Positions 7,357 through 15,654 of a DNA stretch of 16,375 bases are shown here, one piece after another (positions within the stretch are counted from its first letter, which is position 1; each line of letters starts with the position of its first letter). The stretch lies in assembly GCA_021107375.1 (NCBI GenBank), contig JAIOSY010000209.1:1-16375 (forward strand), given 5' to 3'. Origin of the DNA: Sulfurimonas sp. Lineage in GTDB: Bacteria; Campylobacterota; Campylobacteria; Campylobacterales; Sulfurimonadaceae. The notes under the pieces were generated by a model. The model was given only the letters and a program-made list of their open reading frames with translations, searched no databases and had not been told where the DNA came from. The position numbers and the translations under genes are program-made.

Positions 7357-10300
7357 ATGGTTGAACATCATGATTTATTGAGATCATTCAAAGATAACTG
7401 TGGTTTTGGTTTAGTTGCCAACATTAAAAACAAGGCATCTCGCAAGGTTTTAGATGATGCAGTTACAGCGTTAGAGAGAATGATGCACCGTGGTGCAGTT
7501 GCAGCACATGGAAAAACTGGTGATGGTAGTGGTTTACTACTTTCTATGCCAGAAGAGTTTATTAGAAAAGAGGCATCAGAGAATGGTGTTGAACTTCCAA
7601 GTCAATTTGCAGTAGCTTCAGTTTTTACAAAAAATAAAGATTTTTTACAAACTTTAGAAGATATTTGTACAAATAATGATTTAAAAATTGTTTATACTCG
7701 TGATGTACCTGTTGATATTAATGCACTTGGTGATCAAGCTATTGCTTCTTTACCAAATATAGTTCAGTTAATCATAACTCCAAACTCAATTATGGCTACA
7801 AATAGATTTGATGCACTTTTATATCTTTCTCGTAAGGAAACAGAGCATAAGCTTGTAGATGAAAGAGATTTCTATATCGCTTCTATGAGTTCAAAAGTTC
7901 TTTCATATAAGGGGCTTGTAATGCCTACTCATATTAAAGAGTTTTATAAAGATTTTCAAAATGATTCATTTAAAATCTCTTTTTCACTTTTTCACCAAAG
8001 ATTTTCAACAAATACACTTCCAGAATGGAGATTAGCTCAACCTTTCCGTGCTGTTGCTCATAATGGTGAGATTAACTCTGTTGAGGGTAACCGTATAAAT
8101 GTTGAGATTAAAACTGAATCAATAAAAAGTGATATATTTACAGATGAGGAGATTGCTAGAATTTTACCGATTTTACAGTTAAACTCTTCAGATTCTGCAT
8201 CGGCAGATAACTTTTTTGAATTTCTTATTGTTAATGGTATGGACTTTTTTAAAGCTGTTAGAGCTGTTATCCCATCAGCTTGGCAAAATGCTCCACATAT
8301 GGATCCAGAACTTCGTGCATTTTATGAGTATCACTCAACTGTATTTGAAGCGTGGGATGGACCGGCTGCATTTTCTGTAACAGATGGTCGTTATATTGGT
8401 TGTGTACTTGATAGAAATGGTCTTCGTCCTTCAAAATATATCATTACAAAAGATGATAACTTACTAATTGCGAGTGAGTATGGTGTTGTTGATGTTGCGG
8501 AAGAGGATATTAAAGAGAGAGGTCGTCTTCAATCTGGTGAGATGTTAGGACTTGATTTAAAATTTGGTAAAGTTCTTAAAAATGAACAGATTAATGACTA
8601 TTTAAAATCTTCAAACCCTTATATGAAATGGTTAAATGAGCATATGATATATCTTCAAGAGCATGTTGAAGATCAATATATTGTAAATGAATCATATAAT
8701 GTTGATCAAATTGTTAAAAGACAAAGATATTTTAACATTACTCAAGAGATTGTAGAGCAAGTAATAGAGCCTATGATGAAAGATGGTAAAGAAGCAGTTG
8801 GAAGTATGGGTGATGATACTCCATTAGCAGCATTTTCAAATAAACAAAGAAACTTTACAGATTATTTTAAACAAAAATTTGCTCAAGTAACAAATCCACC
8901 GATTGACCCAATTCGTGAAAAAGTTGTAATGAGTTTAAATACTGGTTTTGGTGAAATTCATAATATCTTAGATGAAATTCCTAGTCATGCTCATCGTTTA
9001 AAATCAATCTCTCCAATTATTACTTGTGAAAAACTTAATGTTTTAAAATCATTTGGTGATAAAAAATCACCTCGTTATCAAGCTTTTTATGATAATAAAA
9101 CTTTTTCAACTGCATATAAAACAGATTTAAAAAAGGCATTAGATGTTTTAATAGCTAAAGTAATAAACTCTGTAAATAATGATGGAACTAGAATAATTAT
9201 TTTAGATGATGCAGAGTTTAATGCTACAAATAAAATTATCCCAATGGCAATGGTTGTTGGTCGTTTAAATATAGCATTATTAAAAGCTAAAATTCGTCAT
9301 CTTGTTTCTATTATCGCATCAACAGGAGAGGTCGTTGATTCTCACAGTGCTGCTGTTTTAATCGGATATGGTGCTAGTGCAGTATTTCCAAATCTTCTTT
9401 TTGCAACAGTTAGAAAAGAGGTAAAAAAGAGATCATTTAACCATATCGCTTCTAATGAAGCATTAAAATCAGTACATGGTGCTTTAAATGCTGGTCTTTT
9501 AAAGATTATGTCAAAGATGGGTATTGCAACTATTGCTTCATATAGAAACTCTGGTCTTTTTGATGTTATGGGTTTAAGTAAAGAGATTGTTGGGGAGTGT
9601 TTTGAGACTTCACATTGTGCAATTCCAGGGCTAGAGTACAGTGATATTGATGAGAGATTAACAAAGTATCATAAAGAAGCATTTAAAGAGGATGGTTTTA
9701 ATAAAATTTTCCCTCTAAATATTGGTGGATATTATAAATTTTATACAGGTCAAGAGCATCATGATTTTGGTCCTGCTGTAATTCATGCTATTCATGCAGT
9801 GGCTGAAAAAGGGAGAAAAGAGGATTTTGATAGATTAAAAGATTTAGTAAATAAAAGAGGTCTTAAATTTATCCGTGACTTTTTTGATATTAAATCAGAT
9901 AGAAAAGCTATTGACATATCAGAAGTTGAATCAAAAGAGAAGATTTTTAAACGATTTGCATCTGCTGCAATGAGTCTTGGTTCTATCTCTCCAGAAGCAC
10001 ACGAAACTATTGCAATCGCAATGAATAGAATCGGTGCTCAGTCAAACTCAGGTGAGGGTGGAGAAGATAAAGATAGATTTGGAACTGAGAGATTATCTAA
10101 AATTAAGCAAATTGCATCAGGAAGATTTGGTGTAACTCCAGCTTATCTTCGCTCAGCCGAAGAGATTCAGATTAAAGTTGCTCAAGGTGCAAAACCAGGT
10201 GAGGGTGGTCAACTTCCAGGTCATAAAGTTAGTCCATTAATTGGAAAACTTCGTCATACTGTTCCTGGTGTTACTCTGATTTCACCTCCTCCACATCATG

Positions 10301-11796
10301 ATATTTACTCTATTGAAGATTTAGCTCAGCTTATTTTTGATTGTAAGCAGGTAAATCCAAAAGCTAGAGTTGCTGTTAAGTTAGTTTCAACTATGGGTGT
10401 TGGTACGATTGCAGCAGGTGTTGCAAAAGCTTATGCAGATAAAATCATTATCTCTGGTGGTGATGGTGGTACTGGTGCTGCTCCACTTACTTCTATTAAA
10501 TTTGCTGGTAATCCTTGGGAACTTGGTTTAAGTGAAGCTCACAATGCCCTAAAAGCAAATAATCTTCGTGGACTTGTAGAGGTTCAAGCTGATGGTGGAC
10601 TGAAATCTGGTCTTGATGTTGTAAAAGCGGCTCTTTTAGGTGCTGAGTCTTACGCATTTGGTACTGGTGTTCTTACTATCGTTGGTTGTAAAATGCTTAG
10701 AATTTGTCATGTAAATAAATGTTCTGTAGGTATCGCAACTCAAAATGATAAACTTCGTGAAGAGTTCTTTAAAGGGCATGTGGATCAAATTATAAACTAC
10801 TTTACACTTTTAGCTGAGGATATTCGTTCAATCATGGCTGAACTTGGTTTTAAAACTATGGAAGATATGATAGGTAGAGTTGATTTACTTAAAGTTGTTA
10901 ATGATGAGTTCGCTCAGAAATTTGACTTTTCTTCAGTTCTTCATCAAGAAAATGGTATAAATACTCATCAACAACAATTCAATCATCCATTTGATGATAA
11001 TAGTTTTGAGAAAGATGTATTAAAAGAAGCATATAGTGCTATCAAGCATCCTGAACATCCTATAAGAATCACAAGAGAGATTACAAATGTTCATAGAAGT
11101 TTTGGTGCATTAGTATCTGGTGAAATAGCTCAATACTATGGAGATGAAGGACTAAAAGCTGATACTATTAAGATTAACCTTTCTGGTGTAGCAGGTCAGG
11201 CTCTTGGTGCATTCTTAATTCCAGGTGTTTCTATCTATCTTGATGGTGTTGCAAACGATTACCTTGGTAAAGGTATGCATGGTGGTAAAATTATTGTCAC
11301 TTCTAAAAATGAGGGTGAAGAGTTTTCTGCTGCTGGTAATACTTGTCTTTATGGTGCTACTGGTGGTAAAGTGTATGTGTCTGGAAGTGCTGGTGAGAGA
11401 TTTGCAGTTCGTAACTCTGGTGCTTTAGCTATCGTTGAGGGAACTGGAGATAATGCTTGTGAGTATATGACAGGTGGTATTGTAGTTATTCTTGGTCGTA
11501 CTGGTATTAATTTTGGTGCAGGTATGACTGGTGGTGTCTCTTTTGTATATGATGCAGATAGAAGCTTTGTTGAAAATGTAAACCGTGAGTTAGTTGAAGC
11601 AATTAGAATTGATACTGATGAGGGTGATGAGGCTAGACACTACTTAAAAAGATTACTAAAAGATTATGTAGTTGAAACTGGAAGTGTAAAAGCTAAAGAG
11701 TTACTTGAAAACTTTAGAGTAGAGGTAAGAAATTTTTGGTTAATTAAACCTAAAAACTTAACAAAACTACCACTTAACCTTGAGAATGGAGACTAA
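7357..11796 (+). CDS. gltB: Glutamate synthase (NADPH) large subunit
   Basis: The alpha subunit of GOGAT makes glutamate from glutamine and 2-oxoglutarate, assimilating ammonia together with glutamine synthetase. The 1479-aa protein has a 14-residue propeptide before the nucleophile Cys15 (CGFG) of the class II amidotransferase domain. HQRFSTNT (213-220) and HNGEIN (235-240) are also present. The FMN/2-oxoglutarate synthase domain (about 840-1200) shows SNSGEGGED (896-904), KPGEGGQLPG (946-955) and SGGDGGTGAAP (1033-1043). The [3Fe-4S] cysteines are Cys1111, Cys1117 and Cys1122, in C-x5-C-x4-C spacing. A glycine-rich GXGXG domain covers about 1277-1430. Length and domains are typical and complete. 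The ATG has AGGAG at 7347-7351. gltD follows after 2 nt. A promoter with an adjacent dyad lies upstream. Confidence 0.98.
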   Translation: MVEHHDLLRSFKDNCGFGLVANIKNKASRKVLDDAVTALERMMHRGAVAAHGKTGDGSGLLLSMPEEFIRKEASENGVELPSQFAVASVFTKNKDFLQTLEDICTNNDLKIVYTRDVPVDINALGDQAIASLPNIVQLIITPNSIMATNRFDALLYLSRKETEHKLVDERDFYIASMSSKVLSYKGLVMPTHIKEFYKDFQNDSFKISFSLFHQRFSTNTLPEWRLAQPFRAVAHNGEINSVEGNRINVEIKTESIKSDIFTDEEIARILPILQLNSSDSASADNFFEFLIVNGMDFFKAVRAVIPSAWQNAPHMDPELRAFYEYHSTVFEAWDGPAAFSVTDGRYIGCVLDRNGLRPSKYIITKDDNLLIASEYGVVDVAEEDIKERGRLQSGEMLGLDLKFGKVLKNEQINDYLKSSNPYMKWLNEHMIYLQEHVEDQYIVNESYNVDQIVKRQRYFNITQEIVEQVIEPMMKDGKEAVGSMGDDTPLAAFSNKQRNFTDYFKQKFAQVTNPPIDPIREKVVMSLNTGFGEIHNILDEIPSHAHRLKSISPIITCEKLNVLKSFGDKKSPRYQAFYDNKTFSTAYKTDLKKALDVLIAKVINSVNNDGTRIIILDDAEFNATNKIIPMAMVVGRLNIALLKAKIRHLVSIIASTGEVVDSHSAAVLIGYGASAVFPNLLFATVRKEVKKRSFNHIASNEALKSVHGALNAGLLKIMSKMGIATIASYRNSGLFDVMGLSKEIVGECFETSHCAIPGLEYSDIDERLTKYHKEAFKEDGFNKIFPLNIGGYYKFYTGQEHHDFGPAVIHAIHAVAEKGRKEDFDRLKDLVNKRGLKFIRDFFDIKSDRKAIDISEVESKEKIFKRFASAAMSLGSISPEAHETIAIAMNRIGAQSNSGEGGEDKDRFGTERLSKIKQIASGRFGVTPAYLRSAEEIQIKVAQGAKPGEGGQLPGHKVSPLIGKLRHTVPGVTLISPPPHHDIYSIEDLAQLIFDCKQVNPKARVAVKLVSTMGVGTIAAGVAKAYADKIIISGGDGGTGAAPLTSIKFAGNPWELGLSEAHNALKANNLRGLVEVQADGGLKSGLDVVKAALLGAESYAFGTGVLTIVGCKMLRICHVNKCSVGIATQNDKLREEFFKGHVDQIINYFTLLAEDIRSIMAELGFKTMEDMIGRVDLLKVVNDEFAQKFDFSSVLHQENGINTHQQQFNHPFDDNSFEKDVLKEAYSAIKHPEHPIRITREITNVHRSFGALVSGEIAQYYGDEGLKADTIKINLSGVAGQALGAFLIPGVSIYLDGVANDYLGKGMHGGKIIVTSKNEGEEFSAAGNTCLYGATGGKVYVSGSAGERFAVRNSGALAIVEGTGDNACEYMTGGIVVILGRTGINFGAGMTGGVSFVYDADRSFVENVNRELVEAIRIDTDEGDEARHYLKRLLKDYVVETGSVKAKELLENFRVEVRNFWLIKPKNLTKLPLNLENGD
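10775..10783 (-). repeat. CCACATGCC word, copy 9
   Basis: Exact copy on the minus strand (GGCATGTGG on plus) inside gltB, read as Gly-His-Val. It is the only exact copy outside the 106-5979 block. Confidence 0.65.
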
Positions 11797-11798
11797 TT

Positions 11799-13184
11799 AT
11801 GAGAGAATTTTTAACAACAGAGAGATTAGAACCAACTAAAAGGTTAGTTGTAGAGAGAACTAAAGATTTTGGTGAGATTTATGAAGTATTTGATAAAGAT
11901 GATGCAGCAAGTCAAAGTGAAAGATGTATTCAATGTGGAGACCCATTTTGTTTAAATAAATGTCCACTTCATAACTATATTCCTCAATGGTTAAAGTCTG
12001 TTTCTGAGAAAGATTTAGAGTTTGCATTTAAACTATCAAATGAGCCATCACCTTTCCCTGAAGTTATGGGTAGAGTTTGTCCACATGATAGACTTTGCGA
12101 GGGTGATTGTACACTTAATGATGGTCATGGTGCGATTACTATTGGTTCTATAGAAACTCATATTACAGAAGCTGGATTTAAAGCTGGATATAAACCAGAA
12201 TTTCCGGGGATTACAACAGATAAAAAAGTAGCTGTAATTGGAAGTGGACCTGCTGGGTTATCGGTTGCTACATATTTACTTCGTTCAGGTATAGCAGTAA
12301 CCATGTATGAATCAAGCGATAGAGCAGGTGGACTTTTAACTTATGGTATCCCTAACTTTAAACTTGATAAAAAAATAGTTGAGCGTAGAGTTTCATTACT
12401 TGAAGAAGCTGGACTTAAACTTGTTCTAAATACGAAGGTTGGTGATGATATCTCTTTTGAAGATGTTGCTAACTCTCATGATGCAATGTTTATAGGTGTT
12501 GGTGCAACTAAACCAAAAAGAGCTGGTTTATCTGGTGAGCAAGCATCAAATGTATATGATGCTATGGATTATTTAACTGCAATTCAAAAGAAAAACTTTA
12601 AAACTTCTTATGATAAAAAGTTTGATTTTAAAGACTTAAATGTAGTTGTAATCGGTGGTGGTGATACTGCCATGGATTGTCTTAGAACTGCAAAAAGAGA
12701 GGGTGCAAAATCTGTAACTTGTCTTTATCGTCGTGATGAGAAAAATATGCCAGGAAGTAAAAAAGAGTATAAAAATGCGATGGAAGAGGGTGTTGATTTT
12801 ACATTCTTAGCATCTCCTAAAGAGATAATTCTTGGTGATAATAGTAATGCAATCGCTGTTGAAGCTGCAAAAACTACGCTTGGTGCAAAAGATGAATCTG
12901 GTCGTCAAAAAATGGAAGAGCTAAAAGGTAGCGAATTTAGAGCAAATGCTGATGTTGTTATCATGTCTTTAGGTTTTGACCCAGTAGTTCCTTCATTTTT
13001 AGCAGAAAACGGAATAGAAACAAACTCATGGGGTGGAATCATTATAAATGAAGATACTCATGAAACTTCAACTGCTGGAATCTATGCAGGTGGAGATTGT
13101 TACAGAGGTGCAGACTTAGTTGTAACAGCTGCTTATGATGGTCGTGAAGCTGCAAGAAGTATTGCTAACTCTTTACTAAAATAA
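11799..13184 (+). CDS. gltD: Glutamate synthase (NADPH) small subunit
   Basis: The beta subunit oxidises NADPH on FAD and passes electrons through iron-sulfur clusters to the large subunit. The 461-aa protein starts with the cysteine-rich cluster-binding region: Cys43, Cys46, Cys51, Cys55, then Cys94, Cys100 and Cys104. The FAD-binding GSGPAG is at 148-153, the NADPH-binding GGGDTAMD at 286-293, and the closing FAD motif GGDCYRGADLVVTA at 431-444. Length is normal. The start follows GGAG (11788-11791), and the gap from gltB is 2 nt, so the two are co-transcribed. A GC-rich structured element directly after the stop probably ends the operon. Confidence 0.97.
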   Translation: MREFLTTERLEPTKRLVVERTKDFGEIYEVFDKDDAASQSERCIQCGDPFCLNKCPLHNYIPQWLKSVSEKDLEFAFKLSNEPSPFPEVMGRVCPHDRLCEGDCTLNDGHGAITIGSIETHITEAGFKAGYKPEFPGITTDKKVAVIGSGPAGLSVATYLLRSGIAVTMYESSDRAGGLLTYGIPNFKLDKKIVERRVSLLEEAGLKLVLNTKVGDDISFEDVANSHDAMFIGVGATKPKRAGLSGEQASNVYDAMDYLTAIQKKNFKTSYDKKFDFKDLNVVVIGGGDTAMDCLRTAKREGAKSVTCLYRRDEKNMPGSKKEYKNAMEEGVDFTFLASPKEIILGDNSNAIAVEAAKTTLGAKDESGRQKMEELKGSEFRANADVVIMSLGFDPVVPSFLAENGIETNSWGGIIINEDTHETSTAGIYAGGDCYRGADLVVTAAYDGREAARSIANSLLK

Positions 13185-13292
13185 AAATAAAAATAGCGAC
13201 GCATTTGCTGCGTTGCTACGCTCGTCACGTACTAAAGTACGCTTCCTCTCTTCTATGCTCCTTGCAACTACATCACTCTTTTAATTTTTATA
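13181..13292. repeat. GC-rich structured intergenic element after gltD (possible dispersed repeat/terminator)
   Basis: About 110 nt of strongly different composition, with its core at about 13195-13270 near half GC inside AT-rich flanks. It contains a perfect central hairpin CGTACT-AA-AGTACG (13228-13241), an outer pairing GTTGC (13212-13216) with GCAAC (13264-13268), and edge repeats ATAAAAAT (13187-13194) and ATTTTTAT (13284-13291). A further local inverted repeat ACGCA/TGCGT lies at about 13199-13213. No open frame or RNA gene is recognised. It resembles dispersed intergenic repeats of proteobacteria, but membership of a family needs a genome search. The stem with flanking T-runs may also terminate gltBD. 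Confidence 0.55.
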
Positions 13293-13356
13293 TTGTTATT
13301 GGTATGTGGAAACTTTTAATTTAACTTCATAATTATTTTTATAAGCATAAATAAGA

Positions 13357-13362
13357 TATAAT
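13357..13362 (+). promoter_or_regulatory. Probable -10 box for accD and downstream genes
   Basis: A perfect TATAAT lies 31 nt before the accD start, after a T-rich stretch (13334-13341) in the -35 area. It would drive the accD-thiE-like-rlmH run. Confidence 0.5.
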
Positions 13363-13392
13363 GCAAGATATTTATAATTTAAGGATATTTTT

Positions 13393-14235
13393 TTGAATCT
13401 TTTAAACCTTTTTTCACGAGACACAAATAAACAACCAGTTAAAAGTGAGACCTCTTCTCACTGGGTAAAATGTAAATCATGCCACTCTTTAATGTACTAT
13501 AAAGAGGTTGAAAATCAAAATTATGTATGTCCTAAATGTGGTTTTCATCTTCGTATAGGTGTAAAAGAGAGACTTGCACTTTTAGAAGATGAAGGTTCAT
13601 TTGTAGAGTTTGATTCTACTTTAAAACCAATAGATCCATTAAACTTTGTAGATAAAAAATCTTATAAAAAAAGAATCGAAGAGGCTACTAAAAAAACTGG
13701 TAAAACTTCATCAGTTGTAAGTGGTTCTATAAAAATGAATGGTGTATCAGCACAAATTGTTATCTTTGATTTTGCTTTTATGGGTGGTTCTTTAGGCTCT
13801 GTTGAGGGTGAAAAAATTGTTCGTGTCGTAAATCGTGCTATTGAAAATAAAGAGGGTGTAATTATTCTTAGTGCTTCTGGTGGTGCTAGAATGCAAGAAT
13901 CTACTTTTTCACTTCTTCAAATGAGTAAAACTTCAGCAGCATTAGCAAAACTTGCAAATCATAAACTTCCATATATCTCAGTATTAACTGATCCAACTAT
14001 GGGTGGTGTTTCTGCATCATTTGCAACACTAGGCGATATTATTATTGCTGAACCTGGCGCACTTATTGGTTTTGCAGGTCAGAGAGTTATTGAGCAGACT
14101 ATTGGTTCTGCTCTTCCTGATGGTTTTCAAAGAGCTGAGTTTTTGTTAGAAAAAGGTTCTGTTGATATGATTGTAAATAGAAACGATTTAAAGAAGACTT
14201 TAGCAGATTTACTTACACTTATGAATGCAGCTTAA
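13393..14235 (+). CDS. accD: Acetyl-CoA carboxylase carboxyltransferase, beta subunit
   Basis: With AccA it transfers the carboxyl group from carboxybiotin to acetyl-CoA, giving malonyl-CoA for fatty acid synthesis. The 280-aa protein has the N-terminal zinc ribbon (Cys27, Cys30, Cys46, Cys49) and a complete crotonase-fold carboxyltransferase domain with SGGARMQES (162-170), DPTMGGVSAS (200-209) and GFAGQRVIEQ (226-235). Length is typical. The start is TTG, chosen because AAGGA (13381-13385) lies 7 nt upstream and no closer ATG fits. The ThiE-like gene starts 8 nt after its stop. Confidence 0.97.
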   Translation: MNLLNLFSRDTNKQPVKSETSSHWVKCKSCHSLMYYKEVENQNYVCPKCGFHLRIGVKERLALLEDEGSFVEFDSTLKPIDPLNFVDKKSYKKRIEEATKKTGKTSSVVSGSIKMNGVSAQIVIFDFAFMGGSLGSVEGEKIVRVVNRAIENKEGVIILSASGGARMQESTFSLLQMSKTSAALAKLANHKLPYISVLTDPTMGGVSASFATLGDIIIAEPGALIGFAGQRVIEQTIGSALPDGFQRAEFLLEKGSVDMIVNRNDLKKTLADLLTLMNAA

Positions 14236-14243
14236 TTAAAAGT

Positions 14244-14807
14244 ATGAGACTTTATTCTCTTTGTGACCAAGAACTGCTAGTCTCTCGTGCTATCTCTTTA
14301 GAAGAGTTTATCGAGATTGCAAAGAATAATTTAGCAGAGATATTTCAGTATAGAAATATAACTGCAGATACTTTATTTATAAAAAATCAACTTATAAAAA
14401 TTAGAAAAATTTATGATGGTTTTTTGGTTGTTAATGATTCTTATGAACTTATAGAGTTTTGTGATGGTGTTCATGTTGGTCAAGAGGATTTAGCCAAAAT
14501 TGATTCTGATATATTTACAGCTGTTAAAATTATTCGACAAGTTATTGGTAAAGATAAAATTTTAGGTATCTCTACTCATAATGAAGAGGAGATTTTGCAA
14601 GCAAATGAGATGGATTTAAATTATATAGGTTTAGGTGCGTATCGAGATACATCGACAAAAAATGTAGGTGTAGTTTTAGGTAATTCATTAGATAAAATAG
14701 CTTCAAAGTCAAAACATTTTGTTGGTGCTATTGGTGGAGTTAAAAAAAATGATGAGTTTCAAAATGTAACTTATCATGTAATCGGTAGTGGATTATTGGA
14801 TAAATAA
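14244..14807 (+). CDS. ThiE/TenI-like thiamine phosphate synthase family protein
   Basis: The family joins the thiazole and pyrimidine phosphates to form thiamine phosphate; TenI relatives instead aromatise the thiazole. This 187-aa protein keeps several family landmarks: QYRN (35-38) in place of the usual Q-x-R-x-K, VND (63-65), [11 protein letters not shown] (73-83), [10 protein letters not shown] (108-117), [13 protein letters not shown] (127-139) with the TxTK element, and IGSGLLDK at the end. It is shorter than typical ThiE (about 205-220 aa) and the Q-x-R motif deviates, so true synthase activity is uncertain. It lies between accD and rlmH, and its stop shares a base with the rlmH start. 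Confidence 0.75.
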   Translation: MRLYSLCDQELLVSRAISLEEFIEIAKNNLAEIFQYRNITADTLFIKNQLIKIRKIYDGFLVVNDSYELIEFCDGVHVGQEDLAKIDSDIFTAVKIIRQVIGKDKILGISTHNEEEILQANEMDLNYIGLGAYRDTSTKNVGVVLGNSLDKIASKSKHFVGAIGGVKKNDEFQNVTYHVIGSGLLDK

Positions 14808-15265
14808 TGAAGATTGAAATAGTATCAATAGCTAAAAAAGAGAAATCAATTTATGATCCTTTATATAAAGAGCTTACAAAGATGATATCTCGCTTTGCAA
14901 AAGTTACTGATACTGAAATTTTTCCTAAAGATGTAGCAAAATCACACACTATTTCACAAAGTGCCTCGCAGCAGGCATATACAAAGGCTTTAAATCCTTA
15001 CATAGGTAAGGATTTTTGTGTAACTTTGCATCCTGATGGAAAATTAATCGATAGTTTTGAATTTAGTAAGCTATTAAATGATAAAATGTCCGTGAAATTT
15101 TTTATAGGCGGAGCTTATGGCTTTGAAGATGAGTTTATAAAAAAAAGTGATAAGGTTATTAGTTTAGGTAAATTAACTATGAGTCATAAAATAGCAAAAG
15201 CAGTTTTGTTAGAACAGATTTATAGAGGTTTTTCAATACTTAGTAACCATCCATATCATAAGTAA
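14807..15265 (+). CDS. rlmH: 23S rRNA (pseudouridine-1915-N3)-methyltransferase RlmH
   Basis: A SPOUT-family enzyme that methylates pseudouridine 1915 in helix 69 of 23S rRNA using SAM. The 152-aa sequence has normal length for RlmH and shows the SAM-binding FFIGGAYGF and the knotted C-terminal [20 protein letters not shown] followed by [13 protein letters not shown], which are diagnostic. The ATG overlaps the preceding stop by one base (TAATG), so translation is coupled. A DksA-like gene follows after a 23-nt gap. Confidence 0.96.
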   Translation: MKIEIVSIAKKEKSIYDPLYKELTKMISRFAKVTDTEIFPKDVAKSHTISQSASQQAYTKALNPYIGKDFCVTLHPDGKLIDSFEFSKLLNDKMSVKFFIGGAYGFEDEFIKKSDKVISLGKLTMSHKIAKAVLLEQIYRGFSILSNHPYHK

Positions 15266-15288
15266 CACTAACATACTAAGGATGAAAA

Positions 15289-15639
15289 TTGCAAGATAGC
15301 GAATTAAATTACTTTAAAGAAACTTTAAAGAGTCGTAATAATCAAATAGTTAAAAATATTAATGGTGTTAATGATGAATTGGATCAGTTGAATTCATTAG
15401 AATTAAATGATGAGGGTGATTATGCATCTGTAAACAATAACTCTATGGTTGAGAGCGTAATTGTACATCAACAAGAGCAAGAATTAGGTGAAATAAATGT
15501 TGCTTTAGCTAAAATAGAGAATGGTGAATACGGTACTTGTGCAATGTGTGAGGATGATATTGGTTTTCAAAGATTAAAAGTGAAACCACATGCTGCATAT
15601 TGTATAGATTGTAGAGAAATAGTAGAAAAATCTAAATAA
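15289..15639 (+). CDS. dksA: DksA/TraR-family zinc-finger transcription factor
   Basis: DksA binds in the RNA polymerase secondary channel and, with ppGpp, resets transcription in starvation. The 116-aa protein has a helical coiled-coil N-terminal part with the tip motif DEGDYA (41-46, DxxDxA), which is needed for activity in E. coli DksA. It ends with a C4 zinc finger (Cys84, Cys87, Cys105, Cys108). It is shorter than E. coli DksA (151 aa), mainly at the N terminus. The start is TTG, set by AAGGA at 15278-15282; the ATG at 15282 in another frame hits a stop after five codons. Position after rlmH and before a membrane protein agrees with the Campylobacter order I recall. Confidence 0.88.
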   Translation: MQDSELNYFKETLKSRNNQIVKNINGVNDELDQLNSLELNDEGDYASVNNNSMVESVIVHQQEQELGEINVALAKIENGEYGTCAMCEDDIGFQRLKVKPHAAYCIDCREIVEKSK

Positions 15640-15654
15640 AGAGAGAGAGTTGTT

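Noticed and set aside
11225..11428. Open frame within gltB (+), rich in Leu and Val
   Set aside because: It is an out-of-frame shadow of the glycine-rich GXGXG domain of gltB, with no ribosome binding site.
13181..13292. Considered as a tRNA or CRISPR unit
   Set aside because: No cloverleaf arms or T-loop motif, and no regularly spaced direct repeats are present; the structure is a set of inverted repeats.
13301..13309. GGTATGTGG, an 8/9 match to the word in the accD upstream gap
   Set aside because: One mismatch at the core and no neighbouring copy; not distinguishable from chance.
15587..15595. CCACATGCT, one base from the repeated word, in dksA
   Set aside because: Single 8/9 matches are expected by chance at about this frequency and the site lacks the downstream RA.
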